Assembly (NCBI RefSeq): GCF_036325985.1
Contig: NZ_JAUHLI010000010.1
Span: forward strand, 62,001 to 126,000
Reading direction: 5' to 3'
Length of the DNA stretch: 64,000 bases
DNA from: Alkalimonas cellulosilytica
GTDB taxonomy: Bacteria; Pseudomonadota; Gammaproteobacteria; Enterobacterales; Alteromonadaceae
The translations under genes and the position numbers were made by a program. Positions 27,175 through 36,203 of this stretch are shown here, one piece after another (the stretch's first letter is position 1; each line of letters begins with the position of its first letter). The notes beneath the pieces were generated by a model. It had not been told where the DNA came from and did no database searches. It worked only from the letters and a program-made list of their open reading frames with translations.

Positions 27175-28581
27175 ATGGATTTTTTACCAATTTTTACCCA
27201 GTTGCAGCAGCAACCCGTGCTGGTGGTTGGTGGCGGCGCTGTGGCCTACCGCAAAATTCAGCTGTTGCTGGCAGCCGGTGCTCAGGTCACGGTGCTGGCC
27301 AAACGCATCAGTACAGAAGTACAAGCTTTGCAAGGCGATCAACTAACCTGCATTGAAGCAGCCTTTGGCGAGCACAGCATTGCCCATTACAAACTCATTA
27401 TTGCTGCCACCGATAAACCGGCGGTTAATGCCGACATTTTTCAGGCCGCCAACGCTGCCAATATCTGGGTGAATGCTGTCGATGATCCCGAGCATGGCAA
27501 CTTTATTTTCCCGGCCATTGTCGATCGCAGCCCCATTGTGGTGGCGATCTCCTCCGGCGGCAATGCTCCGGTGCTGGCGCGTCGTTTGCGCGAGCGCATC
27601 GAACAGCTGCTGCCGCAATCGGTCAGCCTGATCGCCCGCTTCGCTGCCGAGTGCCGTCATCGGGTCAAAGCTGCGCTACCGTCCATCAGTGAGCGGCGGG
27701 ATTTCTGGGAGCGCTGGTTTGCCGGCCCGGCCCAGCAACTACTGGCGGCAGGCAAAACCAAGCAAACCGAACAGCTGTTTCAGCAGCAACTGCAGGATTT
27801 TGTGCCCAATCAGGGCGAAGTCTGGTTGGTCGGGGCTGGCCCGGGCGATCCGGAGCTGCTCACCATCAAAGCGATGCAATGCATGCAACAGGCCGATGTG
27901 CTGGTGTACGACGGCCTGGTCAGTGCTGATGTGCTGGCACTGGCGCGGCGCGATGCCGAGCGCATCTGCGTGGCCAAGCAAGCCGGTTTTCACAGCCTGC
28001 CGCAAGATGAAATCAATGCGCTGATTGTCCGGCTGGCGCAGCAAGGCAAACGGGTCTGCCGGTTAAAAGGCGGCGATCCCTTTATTTATGGCCGCGGTGG
28101 CGAAGAATGCGAAGCCCTGGTGGCCGCTGGTATTCGATACAGCGTGGTGCCCGGCGTCACCGCTGCCGCAGGTTGCGCCGCCTATGCCGGCATTCCGCTG
28201 ACCCACCGCGATTATGCCCAGACGGTGCAACTGGTCACCGGTCACTGCCGAGCCAATGGCGACGAGCCGGACTGGCCATCGCTGGCCAAAGCAAGGCAAA
28301 CCCTGGTGGTCTATATGGGGCTGATTAATAGCGGCACTCTTAGCCAGCAGTTGATTGCCCATGGCCGCAGCGGCGATACGCCGGTCGCCATTATTGAAAA
28401 CGGTACCCGGCCCGAGCAACGCACCATTACCGGCACACTGGCGCAGCTGCCCGAGCTGATTGCCGAGCATCAGGTGAAAAGCCCGGCCTTGATTATTGTC
28501 GGTGAAGTGGTGGCACTGGCACCCAATTTACACTGGTTTCAAACATTTGTGGCTGAGCCAAGCGCCAGCCAGGCAGCCTAG
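27175..28581 (+). CDS. cysG: Siroheme synthase, trifunctional CysG
   Basis: A 468-residue enzyme that makes siroheme from uroporphyrinogen III. N-terminal part (residues 1-about 210): NAD-binding dehydrogenase/ferrochelatase with VVGGGAVAYRKIQLLL and SPIVVAISSGGNAPVLARRLR. C-terminal part: SAM-dependent methyltransferase with VGAGPGDPELLTIKAM, GGDPFIYGRGGEE, VVPGVTAAAGCAAYAGIPLTHRD and MGL. The start ATG 27175 has GAGG at six bases; a GTG directly before it is not needed. First gene of the cysG-cysD-cysN-permease-cysC-cysQ run, supplying the CysI cofactor. Confidence 0.96.
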   Translation: MDFLPIFTQLQQQPVLVVGGGAVAYRKIQLLLAAGAQVTVLAKRISTEVQALQGDQLTCIEAAFGEHSIAHYKLIIAATDKPAVNADIFQAANAANIWVNAVDDPEHGNFIFPAIVDRSPIVVAISSGGNAPVLARRLRERIEQLLPQSVSLIARFAAECRHRVKAALPSISERRDFWERWFAGPAQQLLAAGKTKQTEQLFQQQLQDFVPNQGEVWLVGAGPGDPELLTIKAMQCMQQADVLVYDGLVSADVLALARRDAERICVAKQAGFHSLPQDEINALIVRLAQQGKRVCRLKGGDPFIYGRGGEECEALVAAGIRYSVVPGVTAAAGCAAYAGIPLTHRDYAQTVQLVTGHCRANGDEPDWPSLAKARQTLVVYMGLINSGTLSQQLIAHGRSGDTPVAIIENGTRPEQRTITGTLAQLPELIAEHQVKSPALIIVGEVVALAPNLHWFQTFVAEPSASQAA

Positions 28582-28590
28582 GAGCAACTG

Positions 28591-29487
28591 ATGGCTTTAT
28601 CGCATTTACAACAACTGGAAGCCGAGAGCATCCATATTTTCCGCGAAGTCGCGGCCGAGTTTAAAAAGCCGGTGATGCTGTATTCGATTGGCAAGGACTC
28701 ATCGGTGCTGCTGCACCTGGCCCGTAAAGCCTTTGCACCGGGAAAAATCCCCTTCCCCTTGCTGCATGTCGACACCGACTGGAAGTTCCGTGAAATGATT
28801 GAATTTCGCGACCGCATTGCCAAGGACTACCAGCTGGATTTGCGGGTGCACAAAAACCCGGAAGGCCTGGCGATGGGCATTAACCCCTTTGTACATGGCA
28901 GTGCCAAGCACACCGACATCATGAAAACTCAGGGCTTAAAGCAGGCGCTGAACCAGTATGGCTTTGATGCGGCTTTTGGCGGCGCCCGTCGTGATGAAGA
29001 AAAATCCCGCGCCAAGGAGCGGGTGTTCTCCTTTCGCGATAAGCACCACCGTTGGGATCCGAAAAACCAGCGGCCTGAGCTGTGGAATCTTTACAACAGC
29101 GCCATCAACGAAGGCGAAAGCATTCGGGTATTTCCGTTATCGAACTGGACCGAGCTGGATATCTGGCTTTATATCCTGCAGGAAAACATCGACATCGTGC
29201 CGCTGTACCTGGCGAAAGAGCGCCCTGTGGTGAAGCGTGATGGCACCCTGATTATGGTGGATGACGATCGCATGCCGATTGAACCGGGTGAGGTAATTGA
29301 ACAGAAATCGGTGCGTTTTCGCACCCTCGGCTGCTACCCACTGACCGGTGCCATTGAGTCCACCGCCAACACGCTGGAAGGCATTGTCGAAGAAATGTTA
29401 CGGGCCCGCACCTCTGAGCGTCAAGGACGGGTGATTGATCAGGATCAATCCGGGATGGAGCTGAAAAAACGCGAGGGGTACTTCTGA
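28591..29487 (+). CDS. cysD: Sulfate adenylyltransferase subunit 2
   Basis: A 298-residue ATP-PPase that adenylates sulfate to APS together with CysN. The PP-loop SIGKDSSVLLHLARKAF is near residue 35, followed by DTDWKFREM, FGGARRDEEKSRAKER and the C-terminal RQGRVIDQDQSGMELKKREGYF region. It lies nine bases after cysG; its TGA overlaps the cysN ATG by one base. Confidence 0.97.
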   Translation: MALSHLQQLEAESIHIFREVAAEFKKPVMLYSIGKDSSVLLHLARKAFAPGKIPFPLLHVDTDWKFREMIEFRDRIAKDYQLDLRVHKNPEGLAMGINPFVHGSAKHTDIMKTQGLKQALNQYGFDAAFGGARRDEEKSRAKERVFSFRDKHHRWDPKNQRPELWNLYNSAINEGESIRVFPLSNWTELDIWLYILQENIDIVPLYLAKERPVVKRDGTLIMVDDDRMPIEPGEVIEQKSVRFRTLGCYPLTGAIESTANTLEGIVEEMLRARTSERQGRVIDQDQSGMELKKREGYF

Positions 29488-30950
29488 TGAGCAGCACCGT
29501 TTTGGAAAACACCAGCTTAGAGCAGCAACTGAATGAGCTCGGCATTCGCGGCTACCTGCAGCAGCATCAGGACAAAAGCCTGCTGCGGGTGCTGACCTGT
29601 GGCAGTGTAGATGATGGCAAAAGCACCCTGATTGGCCGCCTGCTGCACGACAGTCAGCAACTCTATGACGATCAGCTGGATGCGCTGAAGCGTGACCACA
29701 AAGGCCGCAACAGCGAAGGCGAGCTGGAGCTGGCAATGCTGGTGGATGGCCTGCAGGCCGAGCGTGAACAAGGCATCACCATCGACGTGGCCTACCGTTA
29801 CTTTTCCACCACCAAGCGCAAATTTATTCTGGCCGATACGCCGGGCCATGAGCAGTACACCCGCAATATGGCCACCGGCGCGTCCAACGCCGATGTTGCT
29901 ATTTTGCTGGTCGATGCGCGCCATGGCGTGCTGACTCAGACCAAGCGCCACAGCTTTATCTGTGCCTTGCTTGGCATCAAGCATTTTGTGGTAGCAGTCA
30001 ACAAGATGGATTTGATTGGCTACGCAGAAACCGAGTTTAGCCGCATCAAAAAAGACATTCTGGCCATTACCACCCAGTTGCAGGTACATCAGGTTGATGT
30101 GGTGCCTCTCAGCGCACTCAAAGGCGAGAATATCATGACCCTGTCGGCCAACATGCCCTGGTACCAGGGCCAGCCACTCTTGCCTTTGCTGGAAACACTG
30201 CCGGTGCCGGATCGTAGCGGCCAGCACAGCCGCTTCCCGGTGCAGTACGTCATCCGGCCCGATCTGAACTTCCGTGGTTTTGCCGGTACCGTTACCGGTG
30301 GCCGGCTGGCGGTGGGGCAAACAGTGAAAGTCTACCCTTCCGGCCAGCAAAGCACCATTCGCAGCATTGAAACTTTTGCTGGCGCCCAGCCATCGGCCCA
30401 GGCCGGTGAAGCCGTGACGCTGACGTTGCAGGATGAAATCGACATCAGCCGCGGCGACTGGCTGGTGCCAGTGGAAGAAAGCATCACTCAAAGCAACCGA
30501 GCCCTGGCCTATCTGGTGTGGTTTAACGAGCAGCCACTGCAACAAGGCCGTTTGTACGACCTGAAACTGGCCAGCCGCAAAAGCTCGGCCAGCATCAGCA
30601 AGCTGGACCATAAAATGAATATCAATACGCTGCAAAAGGTCGAAGCCGACAGCGTGCAGATGAACGACATTGCCCTGGTGGAGCTGGAGCTGACTGAAGT
30701 GCTGCCACTGGATACTGCCAGTGAGCACCCGGGTACCGGAAACTTTATTCTGGTCGACAGGCTGAGCAATGCCACGGTCGCTGCCGGCCTGGTGCAAACC
30801 GTGCTGGCCACCGAGCAAGCCAGTGTGCCGGCCAATTTCTCTGCCTTTGAGTTGGAGCTCAACGCCCTGATCCGCAAACACTTCCCGCACTGGAAAGCGG
30901 CCGATTTATCGGCGCTTAGTCAGGCGCTGTCGGCCCCGGATCGGTCATGA
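29487..30950 (+). CDS. cysN: Sulfate adenylyltransferase subunit 1 (GTPase)
   Basis: A 487-residue elongation-factor-like GTPase that drives APS synthesis by CysD. G motifs are present: GSVDDGKSTLIGRLL near residue 34, DTPGHEQYTRNMATGAS, and NKMDLIGY. EF-Tu-like beta domains follow. There is no fused CysC kinase domain, in agreement with a separate cysC two genes on. Overlaps the SLC13 gene start by four bases. Confidence 0.97.
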   Translation: MSSTVLENTSLEQQLNELGIRGYLQQHQDKSLLRVLTCGSVDDGKSTLIGRLLHDSQQLYDDQLDALKRDHKGRNSEGELELAMLVDGLQAEREQGITIDVAYRYFSTTKRKFILADTPGHEQYTRNMATGASNADVAILLVDARHGVLTQTKRHSFICALLGIKHFVVAVNKMDLIGYAETEFSRIKKDILAITTQLQVHQVDVVPLSALKGENIMTLSANMPWYQGQPLLPLLETLPVPDRSGQHSRFPVQYVIRPDLNFRGFAGTVTGGRLAVGQTVKVYPSGQQSTIRSIETFAGAQPSAQAGEAVTLTLQDEIDISRGDWLVPVEESITQSNRALAYLVWFNEQPLQQGRLYDLKLASRKSSASISKLDHKMNINTLQKVEADSVQMNDIALVELELTEVLPLDTASEHPGTGNFILVDRLSNATVAAGLVQTVLATEQASVPANFSAFELELNALIRKHFPHWKAADLSALSQALSAPDRS

Positions 30951-32671
30951 CGCTGCAGCAGCTTGGGGTGATAGGCCTGTTGCTGGCGCTGATCGCAGGT
31001 CTTATCTTTAGCAAACGCTCGCCGGCCTTTTGGTTTGGCGGCGCTTTGCTGCTGAGCTATCTGGTTGGCTGGCAGCCGCTGGAAAAAGCGCTGACCAACT
31101 TCAGCAACCCCTCGCTGATCACCTTGATGCTGTTGCTGTTGGTCTCGCTGGCAATTGAAAAATCCCAGCTGGTGAGCTGGCTGAGCCGCAGCTTTTCCGG
31201 CCAGAACCTCAGTCTGGTAGTCGCCAGACTGAGCCTGGCCAGCGGCTTTTTGTCGTCCTTTGTCAACAATACGGCTGTGGTCTCCACGTTGATGTCGTCG
31301 CTGCGCCAGCATCCGCATTTTGCTGCCTCCAGACTGCTGATCCCGTTGTCGTACAGCGCCATTTTGGGCGGCATGCTGACCTTGATCGGCACCTCCACCA
31401 ACCTGATCGTCAATGGCTTTGTCGAAGAAGCCGGCCATGCCAGTCTGGGCTTTTTTGATTTTACCCTGCTGGGCCTGATTGCCTTTGGCGCTGGCTTGCT
31501 GGTGCTGATGGTGGGCGCCCACTTTTTGCCCGACACCGGCAAAGACGAACAGACGGCCGCGCCTTATTACGTCAGTGCCCGGGTTGCAGACGACAGTCAG
31601 CTGATTGGCAAAAGCGTCAGCGACAACGGCCTGCGTGAGCTGCAGCAGCTGTTTTTGGCGGAAATTCAGCGCGGCGAGCAGCTGATTTGCCCGGTCAAGC
31701 CCGAGACGGTGCTGGAGCCCGGCGATGAACTGCATTTTGTCGGCGACTTGCAGGCGGTGTCCAAACTGCAGAGTTTTCCCGGCCTGACGCTGGTGCCCGG
31801 TGAAGCCGAGCACAGCGGCGAGCTGATGGAGGCGGCTATTAGCTACAGCTCCAAACTGGTTGGCAAAACCCTGAAGCAGGTGCGCTTTCGCGAGCAGTAC
31901 AATGCGGCCGTGATCGCCGTGCGCCGCGGCCATGAGCGCTTAAACGGCGGCCTCGGCAATCTGGTACTGCATGCCGGCGATGTGTTGATCCTGGCCACCG
32001 GCAAAGACTTCCCCGGCCAAAATGAGCTGGGACAGGATTTTATTTACGTCAACGGCCTGGCCATCAGCCAGCCGCTGCCGGCCAAACGCAGCCACTGGGT
32101 ACTGGGCAGCTTTGCGCTGACCCTGGTGCTGTCCATTCTGGAGTTGGTACCGCTGGTAAAAAGCCTGCCGGTGCTGCTGGTGCTCTATCTGGTCAGCTCG
32201 GTGATTAGCGTCAACGAGCTGAAGCGCCGCTTTCCGCTGGAGCTCTTTGTTATTGTTGGCTCGGCCATTGGTCTGGCGCAGCTGATGATCCAGTCCGGCG
32301 TGGCCGGCATGATTGCCGGAGGCCTGAATCAACTGGTGGCCGGTTATGGCCCCTATGGCGCGCTGATTGCCATTTTTGTTGCCACCTGGCTCTTTACCGA
32401 AGTGGTTACCAACAACGCCGCGGCCGCTTTGACCTTTCCTATTGCGTACGCGATGGCGCTGGATCTTGGCACAAGCCCGTTGCCATTTTTTATGGCGGTG
32501 GCCTTTGGTGCCTCGGCTAGTTTTATCTCCCCTTTTGGCTACCAGACCAACCTGATGGTCTACAGTGCCGGCAACTACCAGCTAAAAGACTATGCCCGGA
32601 TCGGCATTCCGATGGCGCTGGTGTACTCGACGGTGGTGCTGCTGTGCCTGCCGTATTTTTACCCGTTTTAA
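30947..32671 (+). CDS. SLC13-family permease with two RCK_C domains, probable sulfate importer
   Basis: A 574-residue membrane protein. Two halves of the SLC13/DASS carrier fold are separated by a soluble region (about residues 205-365) with two TrkA_C-like domains. The carrier signature SFVNNTAVVSTLMSSL occurs in the first half, with SLIGTSTNLIVNG-like repeats GTSTNL; a matching TEVVTNNAAAAL with FGYQTNLMVY occurs in the second. Overlap with cysN and position before cysC make sulfate the probable substrate; relatives sit between cysN and cysC in other marine gammaproteobacteria. The window has no CysTWA or CysP, so this may be the main sulfate uptake route. Confidence 0.85.
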   Translation: MTLQQLGVIGLLLALIAGLIFSKRSPAFWFGGALLLSYLVGWQPLEKALTNFSNPSLITLMLLLLVSLAIEKSQLVSWLSRSFSGQNLSLVVARLSLASGFLSSFVNNTAVVSTLMSSLRQHPHFAASRLLIPLSYSAILGGMLTLIGTSTNLIVNGFVEEAGHASLGFFDFTLLGLIAFGAGLLVLMVGAHFLPDTGKDEQTAAPYYVSARVADDSQLIGKSVSDNGLRELQQLFLAEIQRGEQLICPVKPETVLEPGDELHFVGDLQAVSKLQSFPGLTLVPGEAEHSGELMEAAISYSSKLVGKTLKQVRFREQYNAAVIAVRRGHERLNGGLGNLVLHAGDVLILATGKDFPGQNELGQDFIYVNGLAISQPLPAKRSHWVLGSFALTLVLSILELVPLVKSLPVLLVLYLVSSVISVNELKRRFPLELFVIVGSAIGLAQLMIQSGVAGMIAGGLNQLVAGYGPYGALIAIFVATWLFTEVVTNNAAAALTFPIAYAMALDLGTSPLPFFMAVAFGASASFISPFGYQTNLMVYSAGNYQLKDYARIGIPMALVYSTVVLLCLPYFYPF

Positions 32672-32689
32672 CTCTCGGACTGAACACAG

Positions 32690-33307
32690 ATGACTGACAA
32701 CATTGTATGGCAACAGCACCACACCAACCGCGCGCAGCGGGCCGAACTGTTCGGTCATCGCAGTGGCGTGATTTGGTTTACTGGCCTAAGCGGCTCAGGC
32801 AAATCCACCGTGGCCAATGCACTGGAGCAAGCACTGGCCGCCCGGGGCTTTCACACCTATTTGCTCGATGGTGACAATGTGCGCCACGGCCTTTGCGCCG
32901 ACCTGGGCTTTAGTGCCGAGGATCGCACTGAAAACCTGCGCCGGGTTGGCGCCGTCTCTGGCCTGATGGTGGATGCCGGCTTGCTTGTGTTAAGTGCCTT
33001 TATTTCACCCTACCGCAGTCAACGCGCTTTGGTGCGCAGCCTGGTGCCGGAACAGTCCTTTTTGGAGGTGTACATTGCCACGCCACTGGCGGTCTGTGAG
33101 CAGCGCGATGTCAAAGGCCTGTATCAAAAAGCCCGTAAAGGCGAAATCAGCCACTTTACCGGCATCTCCGATCCCTACGAGGCACCGGAGAACCCCGATC
33201 TGGTGATCGACACCTCCAGCACCGAACTAAGCGTTAGTATCGAACAACTGTTGCAACTCCTTGCTGAGCGTGGTTGGATCAAGACTGCACAGAGCACCAC
33301 CCTTTGA
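32690..33307 (+). CDS. cysC: Adenylyl-sulfate kinase
   Basis: A 205-residue kinase that phosphorylates APS to PAPS for CysH. P-loop GLSGSGKSTVANAL near residue 34, LDGDNVRHGLCADLGFS, the lid and FTGISDPYEAPENPDL are all present. It follows the SLC13 gene by 18 bases in the sulfate-assimilation operon. Confidence 0.97.
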   Translation: MTDNIVWQQHHTNRAQRAELFGHRSGVIWFTGLSGSGKSTVANALEQALAARGFHTYLLDGDNVRHGLCADLGFSAEDRTENLRRVGAVSGLMVDAGLLVLSAFISPYRSQRALVRSLVPEQSFLEVYIATPLAVCEQRDVKGLYQKARKGEISHFTGISDPYEAPENPDLVIDTSSTELSVSIEQLLQLLAERGWIKTAQSTTL

Positions 33308-33320
33308 TGGAATGAAGTCG

Positions 33321-34085
33321 ATGAAACTACTGCTGCAACAAATCATTCAGCTGGCTGAGCAGGCGGGCGATGCCATCCTCGAGGTTTATCAGCGTGATAT
33401 TACCGCGCAGGGCATTCACGCCAAGCACGACGACTCGCCGCTGACCGATGCCGATTTAGCCGCCCAGCAGATCATTAGCGCTCGCCTTCATCAGCTCACA
33501 CCGGATATCCCGGTATTGTCGGAAGAAGCCGCCGCAACCCCCTGGCCCGAGCGCCAGCACTGGCAACGCTTCTGGTTGGTTGATCCCTTGGATGGCACCA
33601 AGGAATTTATTAAGCGTAATGGCGAGTTTACCGTCAATATTGCGCTGATCGAGCAGGGCAAGCCGGTGCTCGGCGTGGTGCATGCACCGGTAATGGAAAA
33701 GACCTGGGCGGCACTGAAAGGTGAAGGCGCCCTGGTACAACACCAGGGCGAGCAGTACCGCATTCATGCCAGCAAGCCACAGCCGGGTGAAGTTGTCAAA
33801 GTGGTTGGCAGTCGCAGCCATCCCAGCCCGGAGCTGGCCGGTTATCTGGAGCAATTCAAACAGTATGAAATGGTACCGGTCGGCAGTTCACTAAAATTCT
33901 GCCTGGTGGCTGAAGGGGAGGCCCATGTCTATCCACGCTTTGGCCCCACCATGCAGTGGGACACCGGCGCCGGTCATATTGTGGCCGAAGAAGCCGGTGC
34001 AACTGTTGCCTTTGAAGGGCTTAGCAATGCCCCTTATCATCGGGAAGCGCTGTTAAACCCCAACTTTCTGGTATCCGCGCTTTAG
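33321..34085 (+). CDS. cysQ: 3'(2'),5'-bisphosphate nucleotidase
   Basis: A 254-residue inositol-monophosphatase-fold enzyme that removes the 3' phosphate of PAP (and PAPS), which would otherwise build up during sulfate reduction. Motifs: LSEEAAATPW, the metal site DPLDGTKEF near residue 90 and WDTGAGHIVAEEAG near 215. ATG 33321 is preferred because GGA lies at useful spacing and it matches the CysQ N-terminus; ATG 33312 is a second choice. Last gene of the operon. Confidence 0.92.
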   Translation: MKLLLQQIIQLAEQAGDAILEVYQRDITAQGIHAKHDDSPLTDADLAAQQIISARLHQLTPDIPVLSEEAAATPWPERQHWQRFWLVDPLDGTKEFIKRNGEFTVNIALIEQGKPVLGVVHAPVMEKTWAALKGEGALVQHQGEQYRIHASKPQPGEVVKVVGSRSHPSPELAGYLEQFKQYEMVPVGSSLKFCLVAEGEAHVYPRFGPTMQWDTGAGHIVAEEAGATVAFEGLSNAPYHREALLNPNFLVSAL

Positions 34086-34107
34086 CAGCTAAAGCGCGTT
34101 CCTGGCG

Positions 34108-34749
34108 CTAAAAACTGAAACGTGCACCAAGGCGCCCCTGCGTGTAGGTGCCGCCCAGAAAGTCACCACGCTCAAACTCAGCCAAAATGGACAGATTGCG
34201 ACTTAAAAAGTAATGCAAGCCAATAGCCTGAGTAAACTGGCTTTTATCCACAATATCCGACTCATCCAGATATTCATAGCCTAAACGGCCATACAGCTCA
34301 ACCTGCGGTGTAATCATGCTGCGCAAAGTGCCTTCCACTTTCAGATAATCGTATTTATCCCTATCCAGGAACATCACATTGCCTGCAACGATTTTATCTT
34401 CCAGCCGGTAATTGCCAAAATAACCGGCCAGATCCAGCACCGTATTGGGTGCTACCGGAGTGATGACCCCAAGGCCGATGGCCCGATTGTAGATGCGGTA
34501 ATTATCGTAGCCATCGGCAAAGCGGACTGTATCCTCTACCCGACTGTACTCACCCATAATAAACAGATGCTGGTTGATTAAAAAAGAGCCCTTTAAATCG
34601 TAGCCGCTGTAATCATTGCGCTCGCCTTCAAACTTATCTTCAAAGGATAAAAAACTGGCTTCCACAAAACGGTGTCCGGGCCAGTCATTGGCAGACGCTT
34701 GAAAACACAAAGCGGCGGCAACCGCTGATACCAATAAAGTAAAACGCAT
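34108..34749 (-). CDS. Small outer-membrane beta-barrel protein
   Basis: A 213-residue exported protein with signal peptide ending ALCFQASA. After it come alternating amphipathic strands rich in aromatic residues, and it ends in a C-terminal phenylalanine (LGARFSF) as read by the Bam machinery. Length and strand count suggest an eight- to ten-stranded barrel. It resembles uncharacterised outer-membrane beta-barrel proteins; function is unknown. It converges with cysQ, 22 bases apart. Confidence 0.7.
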   Translation of the reverse strand: MRFTLLVSAVAAALCFQASANDWPGHRFVEASFLSFEDKFEGERNDYSGYDLKGSFLINQHLFIMGEYSRVEDTVRFADGYDNYRIYNRAIGLGVITPVAPNTVLDLAGYFGNYRLEDKIVAGNVMFLDRDKYDYLKVEGTLRSMITPQVELYGRLGYEYLDESDIVDKSQFTQAIGLHYFLSRNLSILAEFERGDFLGGTYTQGRLGARFSF

Positions 34750-34874
34750 ACTGCATCCTCCGGATGAATGATCAGCTTTTAGCCTAGCGGTTTGGGCTTA
34801 ATTGAAGCTGAACAAGCTTTTGTGATCACGATTCAGTACACTATGCCAATACTTTCCTGTTACCACGAGCTTGT

Positions 34875-35579
34875 ATGCGTCTGGATAAATTTATCAGCAG
34901 CTGCACCGGCCTGACCCGCTCTCAGGCCACCAAAGTGATCCGCCAGGGTCGGGTCGGCGTCAATGGCGAGCCTTGCAAGCAAGGAGCGACCCAGCTTAAA
35001 GCGGACGCTACCATCACTCTGGATGACGAACCGCTGGCACTGACCGGTCCCCGTTATCTGGTGCTGCACAAGCCGGCTGGCTATGTCTGCTCCAGTGATG
35101 ATCCGGAGCATCCTACCGTGATGATGCTGCTGGATGAGCCGGCGCTAGAGTCACTCAATCCGGTGGGGCGGCTGGATCTCGATACCACAGGCTTGCTGCT
35201 GATTACCGACGATGGCCAGTGGTTGCATCGCATCACCTCGCCCAAACACCATGTCGCCAAAACCTACCGGGTCTGGCTGGCCGATCCCATCCCTGCCGAT
35301 GCCGCAGTCCAGTTTGCCGAGGGCGTACTGCTGCGTGGTGAAAAAGATCTCACCCTGCCAGCCGAGCTGGAAGTCATTGCCGAGCGCGAAGCCCTGCTCA
35401 CCATTCACGAAGGCCGTTACCATCAGGTGAAACGGATGTTTGCTGCTGTTGGCAACAAGGTGGTGCGGCTGCACCGCGAAAAAATCGGTGATTTTCAGCT
35501 GCCGGAGGACTTGGCTGAAGGGGAGTATCGATTATTAACAGAGCAGGAAAAGTACCAGCTACAAACAGTGCAAAAATAA
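34875..35579 (+). CDS. rsuA: 16S rRNA pseudouridine(516) synthase
   Basis: A 234-residue enzyme that makes pseudouridine at position 516 of 16S rRNA. An N-terminal S4 RNA-binding domain (MRLDKFISSCTGLTRSQATK) is followed by the catalytic RsuA domain with the aspartate in GRLDLDTTGLLLITDDG. The GRYHQVKRMFAAVGNKV motif comes near the end. Strong end-to-end likeness to E. coli RsuA (231 aa). Confidence 0.94.
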   Translation: MRLDKFISSCTGLTRSQATKVIRQGRVGVNGEPCKQGATQLKADATITLDDEPLALTGPRYLVLHKPAGYVCSSDDPEHPTVMMLLDEPALESLNPVGRLDLDTTGLLLITDDGQWLHRITSPKHHVAKTYRVWLADPIPADAAVQFAEGVLLRGEKDLTLPAELEVIAEREALLTIHEGRYHQVKRMFAAVGNKVVRLHREKIGDFQLPEDLAEGEYRLLTEQEKYQLQTVQK

Positions 35580-35675
35580 ATTTAATAAACGCTTATTTAC
35601 CATATTGACTAAATTGTAATCTTTGAGTATTTTCAGCCAGCGCCAGGCGCATAAAATAATGATTATGGAGATCTC

Positions 35676-36146
35676 ATGAAAAATACACTTCTTGCCGTTG
35701 CTTTAGTCGCAGCAGCAGTTACTGCAGCGCCATCTGCAGAAGCCAATACCTCAATTAACCCATGGAAACACTGTGGCATCGGCGCCATGATTTTTGATGA
35801 CAACAACACGGCTGCAGCCATCTCAAACGTTATTTGGGATCTTGGAACGACCGCTATTTCTTCTAAAATTTCTTCTGAAGACTCTTGCAAAGGTCAACGT
35901 GTAGCTGCCGCTCAATTTTTGCAAGACACCATTGCACAGGTTGAAGAAGAGACCGTCATTGGTGAAGGTCTGCACCTAACAACCGTACTAAACCTGATGG
36001 GCTGCGATGCAGCAGCGCACCCTGCATTAATCGGCGAAATGCGTTTACAGTTGGATCTGAACTCTGAAGCAAAAGCTGAAACTTATTTCCTGCAATTGGA
36101 AGCTACCATTGCAGAAAATTATGCCACTCAGTGCGCTGTAATTTAA
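35676..36146 (+). CDS. DUF3015 family exported protein
   Basis: A 156-residue secreted or periplasmic protein with signal peptide MKNTLLAVALVAAAVTAAPSAEA. The family opening NPWKHCGIGAMIFDDN and AAISNVIWDLGTTAISS is present, with cysteines that may form disulfides (about 32, 72, 110 and 154). Its function is unknown. GGAG lies five bases before the start. A terminator separates it from the DUF4105 gene, a usual neighbour of this family. The gene is visibly more AT-rich than the cys genes. Confidence 0.85.
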   Translation: MKNTLLAVALVAAAVTAAPSAEANTSINPWKHCGIGAMIFDDNNTAAAISNVIWDLGTTAISSKISSEDSCKGQRVAAAQFLQDTIAQVEEETVIGEGLHLTTVLNLMGCDAAAHPALIGEMRLQLDLNSEAKAETYFLQLEATIAENYATQCAVI

Positions 36147-36166
36147 GCCTACTGAAGCTCTGACCT

Positions 36167-36190
36167 GCCCGCTTTATGCGGGCTTTTCTT
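36167..36190 (+). terminator. Rho-independent terminator after the DUF3015 gene
   Basis: GCCCGC-TTTAT-GCGGGC followed by TTTTCTT. Confidence 0.88.
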
Positions 36191-36203
36191 ATTCTCATGC
36201 AGT

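Noticed and set aside
29517..30890. 457-codon antisense frame in cysN
   Set aside because: Shadow created by codon bias of cysN; glutamine- and histidine-rich without domain features.
30920..31933. 337-codon antisense frame over the SLC13 gene
   Set aside because: Composition (glutamine/alanine-rich) is typical of antisense of membrane genes; no motif.
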